A stretch of 64,000 nucleotides of DNA, from the NCBI GenBank assembly GCA_964035545.1, contig OZ037768.1:2593501-2657500 (forward strand). Reading direction: 5' to 3'. This stretch comes from Bugula neritina (Eukaryota > Bryozoa > Gymnolaemata > Cheilostomatida > Bugulidae). This document shows, piece by piece, positions 39,301 to 47,200 of this stretch (the first letter of the stretch is position 1; the number at the start of each line of letters is the position of its first letter). A model generated the notes under the pieces. It was not told where the DNA came from. It was given only the letters and a program-made list of their open reading frames with translations, and did not search any database. Made by a program: the position numbers and the translations under genes.

Positions 39301-39785
39301 GAAAATTTATCCGGAGATCTTACTGGAATGCTCACATGAGAATTCATACAGGGGAAAAGCCGTTTCAGTGTCATATTTGTGACAGGAAATTTGCTCGAAA
39401 ATCTGCCCTAAATTATCACATGGGAACTCACTCTGGAGAAAAACCATTTCAGTGTAATATTTGTTGCAGTAAGTTTATTCAGCAATGTTATTTGAATGCT
39501 CACATGAAAACTCACACAGGAGAAAAACCATTTCAGTGTGATGTTTGTGGTAGAAAATTCATCCGGAGATCTGACTGGAATGCTCACATGAGAATTCATA
39601 CAGGGGAAAAGCCGTTTCAATGTCATACTTGTGACAAAAAATTTGCTCGAAAATCTGGCCTAAATTATCACATGGGAACTCACACTGGAGAAAAACCGTA
39701 TCAGTGTACTCAAAGTGACCATAAAAATAGGATGTTTAACCTAAATGTTCACACGAGAACTCATGACGCAAAAGAACCTTTCTAA
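36338..39785 (+). CDS. C2H2 zinc-finger protein with 17 fingers
   Basis: Five exons, 36338-36350, 36780-36854, 37598-37660, 37882-37974 and 38269-39785, are all linked in phase 1 and encode 586 aa. The N-terminal 100 or so residues are acidic and low in similarity (MDLQGMKIKREPSYYVE...); I recognise no KRAB, SCAN or BTB domain. The last exon holds 17 tandem C2H2 fingers joined by TGEKPFQC linkers. Finger 3 lacks the first Cys (YKYDIC) and finger 17 lacks the second (CTQSD), so 15 are canonical. From finger 6 on, a 252-bp three-finger module repeats (first Cys codons at 38781, 39033, 39285, 39537). The expected role is sequence-specific DNA binding in the nucleus. The first exon of 13 nt (ATG GAC TTA CAG G) was chosen because its phase and donor fit exon 2. 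Confidence 0.85.
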
Positions 39786-40239
39786 TGTATTGAATCTTAA
39801 CGGAAATTAAAATGGAAAAATGGTATAATCACCAGCATGAAAACTCATACAACTAATAAGCCCATTTTAATATATATTATACAATATCATAATAATATTG
39901 TATTGTATGACATGAGTATGCTGTGATGTTTACATAACTTTTTTCTCAAAAGAGTTCATGTTGAGAAACAATCATGCGATTCCATTGCTAATCACGTGAC
40001 AATATATGAACTAATTTCTGTACTATAAGAGTTGCTGTATTCTTTTTTTACCCCTTTTCTGTTTTCTGTAATACGAGCCATCGTGCTGTTTTTCATTCAA
40101 ATAAATATTTTATTAAAAATCATTAAATCAGTCACTAGTCTTGCTCAATAAGTTAAAACATCAATCAATATAAATATCACAAACGTATTTCATAATTAAT
40201 ACTCTACACAATGGCCACACATTCAACGGTTATTGGCCC

Positions 40240-40470
40240 AGCGTCTACAATGTGATCACAATGTTCATGAAAGGATTACCAACATCCTATCAGCCTTTTG
40301 TAATAGTGTATATCCAACTAGACAAAAGTCAAACCCTATCCAAATTCAAAGCAGCTCTGACCAACGTTTACCTTACTGAGTCGGCTCGATGCTCTCAATT
40401 CACAGCCATGGCATCTAAAGGGAGAGAAAATTTTAACCCCCCCCCCCCCAACAAACGGGATAAACAGTGA
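40240..40470 (+). pseudogene. Possible retrotransposon gag fragment
   Basis: An isolated frame reads FMKGLPTSYQPFV...LDKSQTLSKFKAALTNVYLTESAR, which resembles the capsid segment of Copia-type gag (pattern LKGLPxSY...FV). It is followed by a run of C/Pro codons and a stop, with no pol nearby. It is probably a fragment left by a retroelement; resemblance is by eye and weak. Confidence 0.35.
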
Positions 40471-42249
40471 TAAACTTACAAAGGAAGTTATCATGTAGTA
40501 TAAGTAGGTATATGACTAAATAATTGGAAAAAGAGAATACACCCGATACATGTAATTCTCTTGGGCTATTTGTTCTGTATTATATGCTGGACTATTAAAG
40601 TAAGACTTTTCAATCTAAGAACCTCATGCAAATACTTGTTGAAATATGTTTTGTGTTGAACAGTTAGTCTGGTGCAAACAGCTTTAACAAATCTGGTTGA
40701 GTCTGGCCCAACTTAGACTATATCATCATTTCCATTATCTGTACAATTTCATAAAAACAAATCAGTATATTCATATACATTGTCTTACGTTTCTATTAGT
40801 AGTCGTCTTTACATGAAAATCATTTTGTTTTATAAGGTAAATCAATTTAAAATTAGACATACAACAGGGCATATATTAGAAGCCTATTAATAAATTAACA
40901 GATATAATGCGGTTTGAGGTAGGTGTAGCTAGGGAGAAAGTAGGAAGAGCCTGTTCTCTAGATAGAAAATGTAGTAAAAGAAGCTATGTCCTCACAAGAA
41001 GTTAAACCATCATTATGTTGTAGTCTGGCAGAACTGGGGGTTAGGTTCGCAATCTCGGATAAAGTTTTTTTCGCTTTTGATTATTTATCTTGAGGGTCCA
41101 GGTACATGTTTCCAGGTGGGTGTGGACCTGCCACCCTTGAGCATTTCGAGAAATCCAAGATGGCCGCCAATTATGAAAAAATCGTAATCTAGTAGGCATA
41201 AAGTCTATATTATGTTGCAAAAACAAAATTTTTTTGATGATTTAAATAGATGTGCATTTTTGGAATGAATATGTGCCATGCCAGTAAAAAAGGAATCAAA
41301 ATAAAGAGCCAAGAGACATGTTTCTCAGCTCAAAAATCGGAATTGCTTCAATAAAACATCACATATGGTGCAGAGAAATGATACAAGGTTTTTGAATAAC
41401 TGTTTGGCCACTGGACAGATATATAAAAAAAAACATTGCTTATTGCCAGTGAATAGAAAGTGAAAAAAAGATACAGATGCAGCATATTGCTCAGCTAAAG
41501 TTAAAATTGAACATATATATAATCGTACAAATGCGACAAACTTTCACTCATGTTCATATTGAACACCTTTTCATTTTTTTCTATCATTAGCATTTGTTAG
41601 AAATTTTAGTTCATATTGCAGCACACTCCTGTTGCAGCTTTACAAGGGCAGAACTCTGTGCATGGGATAGATGCACTAGAATAGCCATATCTTGTTGTTT
41701 TGCATGATTGTTGGCTTCCACAGGAGCATTTAATGAATTTGGGCCATTTTACTTTATTTAATACACATCAGCAGATTATGATCAAACATTTTAAAGTTTG
41801 CTCAAAATTCATAAAAACTTACTATATGGGGTAATAGACTTTGCTGATTTTATCTATGCATAATAAAAATGACTGGGAACAGGTCCTGCAACATTTAAGC
41901 GCGGCGTCATTGTCATACAAGCTACATATATTATATTTGTGAATCATCACGGCCTATATAATATATCAATGTAATAATAAATTAGGAAAAGATATAGAAA
42001 ATCATGCATAATTGGAAAAGCCTTAATTATTCAGAGTTTTATTTGTTAAAATTTTGATAGTTTGAGGCAAAAATCTATATACAATAGCAGCTAAATTGTA
42101 AAAAATCGCCAAAAGCTAGAGTCGTCGAGTGTACACCGAATTAACTAAAATGATCCACTTCATAATACTGTCTGGTGTAAGCACAACATCATTTCCTACT
42201 TCTTTTTGGGAAAAGAGATTCTGTTAGATCTCCTTTCACCTACCAATGT

Positions 42250-42500
42250 TCTAGTGAGTTTAATGCCGAAGTTGCATATGGCTACCTGGAGGTGTGCTCT
42301 GGTGACATAGTCTTATAATAGCTTCATCTGTAGGAGGCAAAGTACATAAGTTAAAGGCACATCGCAAATAGCATTGCTGACCTTGGTTTCCCAAGCCTTT
42401 TGTCTTGTAGATGTCATGAAGGAGCACTTTGCATAATTGTAGCAACATAGCATAAACTTGGTAGCTTGTATGAATAGTCATCCTGAAAAAAGCACTAGTG
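42250..42500 (-). pseudogene. C-terminal remnant of the inverted-repeat element's protein
   Basis: The minus strand reads ...CTLPPTDEAII, then in a neighbouring frame TRAHLQVAIC. This combination (LPPT... followed by RAHLQ...W/C) is a pattern I recall from the C-terminus of uncharacterised proteins common in invertebrate genomes. The frame change and stops show decay. It is separated from the N-terminal remnant by a LINE fragment and the Gypsy element. Confidence 0.4.
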
Positions 42501-42654
42501 TCACCAAATCACACTTTCCTTCTACCAAGACATTTAGTATGACTCCCTTTCCAATATTTTACATTGTTGCCCCTGAGAGGTCATGGGAAAGCAACAAATT
42601 GTTCATTATAGGACCTTGTCTCGGACTTTCTCACCTAATATGCTGTGGTCCAGG

Positions 42655-42935
42655 ATGAGTAGCGGTTTTGCAGGGCACCAAGTGCTATCAGAGATGTGTC
42701 ATCTGATTCTATTGTCAACATCTTCATCTGAGAAGCCACATTTCAGTATGCCATCCTTCACTGTATCCATTAACCTTTTCTTTGGCCCCTCTCTTCCTCT
42801 TTCTCTATATCTTCATCTCAGCCACCATTATAATATCTTCCTCCCTATCTCTTCTGCGCACATGTCCATACCATTGAGGAGGTCTCCTCCTCATGTCTAT
42901 TGCGACGGCTTCTATTTTGGCCTCCTCCTTTATAT
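42655..42935 (-). pseudogene. 3' fragment of a non-LTR retrotransposon (LINE) pol
   Basis: The minus strand encodes RRPPQWYGHVRRRDREE, then after an in-frame stop RKRKRGAKEK. This is the well-known region after the reverse transcriptase in many LINEs (WYGHVxRxD...RGRPxxxW). It is 5'-truncated at or near the Gypsy insertion point, with at least one stop, so it is dead. Confidence 0.6.
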
Positions 42936-43284
42936 TGTGATAGATTATGCCTTGGTTTGTTCTTTTGTTCAATAATGTTAATTGGGGTCCGAAATTCGGA
43001 GTTCCGAGTTTCGGCTTGACCGAAGATCGGTTCCCCCGATCTTCGGGCCTGCCGAATTTCGGAGCTACCGAACTTCGGGCCACACACACAAAAGATTCTT
43101 TGTTTTATGTTCTTTTGTTCGCTGTATATAAAAGCAGGCGAGTTACGGTGTTAAGCCAGTCTACTACTGGAGCTCGCCTAGACAAGTTGACATTATTTTT
43201 ATACTATAATAAACATTTGGAACTCTACTACTTCAACCTATCTTGTTCTGCACTAAGTTACATTCAACCCACAAGTTTATCACA
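42936..43284 (+). repeat. 5' LTR of the Gypsy element
   Basis: 349 bp. Its first third has nested palindromes: CCGAAATTCGG, GACCGAAGATCGG...CCGATCTTCGGG (hairpin) and CCGAATTTCGG. A TATAAAAG box is near 43128 and an AATAAA near 43209, so it carries the expected promoter and poly(A) signals. By eye it does not differ from the 3' LTR. Confidence 0.95.
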
Positions 43285-43285
43285 T

Positions 43286-43303
43286 TGGTGGCAGCGGTGG
43301 GAT
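43286..43303 (+). other. Primer-binding site, tRNA-Leu type
   Basis: TGGTGGCAGCGGTGGGAT starts one base after the LTR. It is complementary to the 3' end (ATCCCACCGCTGCCA plus CCA) of the animal tRNA-Leu type I know with a GGTAGCG acceptor. This is the usual position for priming minus-strand DNA synthesis. Confidence 0.75.
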
Positions 43304-43330
43304 TCTGAATACTAGTGTAAGAAGAACAAG

Positions 43331-44236
43331 ATGGCTCCAGGGGGTGAGGAGGCAACCCCTGGAGCAGCCGCGACACCAACCCTCACTGTGGAGGCTTTGG
43401 TGACAGCCCTCCGAAAGTTGCAGGGGACAGGGCAGGCGCCACCTGGTGACAGGTACCGCCTCAGTCCCCCAACTTTTGGAGGTGATGGGGATGTGGAGCA
43501 ATTCATCCGGGAGTTCCAGGACGTGGCCACCATCGCTGAATGGCCAGTGCCGGTGCGCGTCCTCCAACTCCGGGCCTGTTTGACAGGCCGGGCCAAGAGT
43601 TTCGCTCTGGGGCCCGATGAAGCACACATCTTACGTGCCCTAAGGGCCAGGTTTGGCATGACGTCAGAGGAGGCGTCTGACCGCCTACAGGCCCTGAGAA
43701 GGGACAGGAGGACATCATTGGAGGACCACGCCAACGTGGTGGAACGCTTGGCCCAGGCTGCTTTCAGCCAGGCTACCGGAACGGAAAGACAGCGCCTGGT
43801 GTACAACGCGTTTTTCCGGAGTATAAATCATCCTGACCTCCAACGCTATTGGATGGCTGGCAAGGTGGGCAGCCTGGACGAAGCTCTGGAAACGGGTAAA
43901 GCCTATTTCCAGGTAGAAGAGCTTCAAGGACCAAGATTCGCCGCCCGCCAGGTGGTCGATGAGGAGACCGCCCTGCCTGCTAAACCCCAAGTAGCGGCCG
44001 CAGCAACTAAATCACTCGAGCAGACGCAGCTCACCATGTTAATGGACATGATGAAAGGCCTGCAGGCTACAGTGACGAAGTTGCAGAGCGAACAGGCGGA
44101 TAGGCGGGCTCCCCGTTCACGGGACAACCCTGTCCGCCCATCTCTACTAACCTGTTGGGGGTGCGGGGTGCAAGGGCATGTGAGGAGGCACTGCCCTAGA
44201 GGCCAAGGGCCTTTAAACACCCAAGGCTCACGGTAA
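43331..44236 (+). CDS. gag: Gypsy gag polyprotein
   Basis: 301 aa from the first ATG after the primer site. Residues about 35-200 look like a Gypsy capsid (YRLSPPTFGGDGDVEQFIREFQD..., later FRSINHPDLQRYWMAGKVGS). A zinc knuckle CCHC (CWGCGVQGHVRRHC) lies near residue 278. This nucleocapsid motif binds RNA. The frame ends at TAA 44234-44236, overlapping the pol frame by about 37 nt, where the frameshift signal sits. Confidence 0.92.
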   Translation: MAPGGEEATPGAAATPTLTVEALVTALRKLQGTGQAPPGDRYRLSPPTFGGDGDVEQFIREFQDVATIAEWPVPVRVLQLRACLTGRAKSFALGPDEAHILRALRARFGMTSEEASDRLQALRRDRRTSLEDHANVVERLAQAAFSQATGTERQRLVYNAFFRSINHPDLQRYWMAGKVGSLDEALETGKAYFQVEELQGPRFAARQVVDEETALPAKPQVAAAATKSLEQTQLTMLMDMMKGLQATVTKLQSEQADRRAPRSRDNPVRPSLLTCWGCGVQGHVRRHCPRGQGPLNTQGSR

Positions 44237-47200
44237 CTTCCGCCAACCGTGGGCCTCACGCCAATCCCATCCGGGATAGGACTCGAAGAGGAGAAGAAGA
44301 GACCTCCACAGGGTCTGCCGATACCGAGTGGCAGAGGCCACGGAGACCTCGGAGACCGCAAGGTCTACCCGATCCTCCGGCCGTGTCACTCGAGACCCGG
44401 ATGCAGCTAGAAGAAGCAGGATGGCAGGCACCTCGGAGATCTCGGAGACCGCAAGGTCTACCCGATCCTCCGGCCTGGCCACTCCAGAACCGGTTCGCGG
44501 GGTTGCCCGAGGAGGTTGTGGAGGAGGATTCAGCTTACTCGCAAGAGTACCCCAAGCTACCCTCCCGACCTCAGAAAACCCCCGTTGTCTCTAAGACAAA
44601 GAGGAGGCCCGCTGTGCGGACCCAAGTTGTGTCTCCCCCAGAGACTGACCGCTCCAGGAGTGCCCAGCCGTATGGAAGCAGCTACTTTCTGCCCGGAAAG
44701 ATTTCGGGTAAAGCTGCCACATTCCTACTGGATACTGGGTGCACTACCAACCTGCTGAGTAGGCGTCTCTTTGACACTCTTGGTGCACGAGAGCGGGCGA
44801 GCCTCGAGCCGTATGAAGGTGCGCATGGTACGTTGGCGGACGGATCATGCATTCCTTTCTACGGCGTCATTTCACTACCTGGACGCGTCCGTGATCAAGC
44901 AATTCACGAGACGTTCATAGTCAGCCAGCTGAAGGAGGACGCCATCCTGGGAATGCCGTTTCTGGAGAAACACCAGTGTCACATGGATTTCCAGAAGTCA
45001 GTGGTGGTGATGGCTGGGAAGGAGCTTGTCTGCGTCGACAAGTTCGGAAGGCCCTTGGTGGGCGGAGTCCAGGTAGTGCGGGACTGCACGGTTCCGGGAA
45101 GATCCCAGGCGACTCTTCGCTGCAGAGTCAACTGCAAGGGGATCGCCGGCCTGGGGGTGGTTGAGGGAACGCACGGAGCGATCCGACTAGCAAACAGCCT
45201 GAATCGGCTAGATTGTCGGCAGGAGCTCCTCGTGCAGTGCATCAACCCCTTCACGGAACCTGTCCGATTATCGGCTGGAGCGCTGGTGGGGAAGTACCAC
45301 TCCATCCAGGAAGCGGATGTGGGTCCGGCACTGGAGACAGTGGCCGACACCCAGGGGAACCCCCCTCACACCAGACGAGGAGCAGTCCCGGAGCATATGG
45401 CTGACCTGTATGATGGGGCGTGTGGAAACTGTACAAGTAGTACTGAACGCCAAGTACTGGCTCAACTACTTGCGGAGTACAGTGATGTCTTCAGTCGTGG
45501 AGATAGAGACATGGGGCTGACCAAGGTCATCTCCCACGAGATACCCCTGGCAGCCGGCACCACTCCCATCAGGCAGCCTACCCGGCGTCTAGGCCCGGAG
45601 AAGGAGAAGGAGGTGAGCCGACAGGTACAGGATCTTCTCGACCGGGATCTGATTGAGCCTGCCCACGGTGCGTGGAGCTCTCCAGTAGTCCTGGTCAAGA
45701 AGAAAGATGGTAGCTGGAGGTTCTGTGTGGACTACCGCAGACTCAACAGCGTTACCATCCAAGACGCCTACCCTCTCCCACGGATAGATGAGTCTCTGGA
45801 TGCCCTCGCGGGTAGCAAGTACTTCAGTACTTTGGATCTGCTTAGCGGGTACTGGCAAGTGCCTCTCAGTCCTGATGCCCAGGACAAAGCAGCATTCATT
45901 ACTCGCGACGGGCTCTGGAAGTGGAAAGTCCTGCCATTTGGACTAACGTCCGCCCCGGCAACTTTCCAACGGCTCATGGAGCAGGTCCTCAGTGGATTAC
46001 ACTGGAAGACCCTCCTCATCTATCTGGACGACGTCATTGTCATCTCGCCAGACTTTTCGACTCATGTCAGTCGTCTGCGGGAGGTCTTTGACCGCCTCCG
46101 GGCAGCTGGACTCAAGCTGAAGCCCTCCAAGTGTGCACTCTTGCAGCCGGAAGTCACGTACCTGGGCCATGTGGTGGGCCGTGATGGGGTCGCTACCGAC
46201 CCAGAGAAGGTACAGGCTGTGAAGCAGTGGACTGTCCCCCGTGACCTCCCTGAGTTGCGCGCATTCTTGGGCCTAGTAGGGTACTACCGGCAGTACATAC
46301 CTGGCTTCGCAGGAGTGGCTCAGCCGTTAAATCGGCTGACCGCAAAAGGGGTCCGGTGGCAGTGGACGCAGGAGGAGCAGCAGGCATTCGACCACCTCAA
46401 GCAACGGCTAATGGAGGCGCCAATTCTGGCGTATCCTGATCCAGCCAAGGAGTACATCCTGGACACCGACGCCAGTGACCACAGCGTGGGAGCTGTCCTG
46501 TCTCAAGTCCAGGGTGGAAGTGAGGTGGTCGTGGCTTACTACAGCAAGACTCTCGCGGCCGCCGAGAAGAACTACTGCACCACTAGGAAGGAACTCCTAG
46601 CAGTAGTCAAGGCGGTCAAGCACTTTCGGCCATATCTGTATGGGAGAACGTTCCGTTTGCGAACAGACCATGCATCACTGATATGGCTGTGTAAACGTGC
46701 GGAGCCCTCGAGCCAGGTAGCTCGTTGGCTAGAGATTCTTGCCGAGTTCTCTTACCGGATAGAACACCGTGCTGGCCGGAAGCACGGAAACGCCGACGGC
46801 ATGAGCCGCCGGCCGGTAGAGGACTGTAAGCAATGCCTGCACATTGAAAAACGGGACGGGGGACCCGCTCGCCTTGACGTGGAAACAGAGTTAGGGGAGG
46901 GCGCCGTCTATCGGTGGGAGCACGGCCATCTTCGGACCGAAACCCACTCAGACGACGTCCAGGCGCTTCACGCCAACCCCACTCTGTACCAGAATGTCAA
47001 GGAGCTGTGCCGACTCCAGGAGACGCTACCCGGCCCGGTAGCGGACATTTTCCGGGCCAAGAAGGAGGGCCGACGACCTAGCGAGGAACAGCAGCGGCAG
47101 GGAGACGTTGAGTTCCAACTCCTCTGTCGTCGCTGGGATGCCCTCAAGGTCAGTCCTGATGGCCTCCTGATGATAACGTTAGCAGCAGACAACCGTCAGC

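Noticed and set aside
38904-39626. Antisense reading frames over the zinc-finger exon
   Set aside because: They recur with the 252-bp module and are shadows of the fingers.
42805-43315. Reading frames covering the LTR on both strands (MCGPKFGSSEIRQ..., MPWFVLLFNNVNWG...)
   Set aside because: They repeat in both LTRs and are non-coding control sequence; the inner parts of the left-hand minus frames belong to the LINE fragment.
43280-44482. Several antisense and alternate-frame reading frames in gag and early pol
   Set aside because: GC-rich coding DNA leaves other frames open; the sense frames have all recognisable domains.
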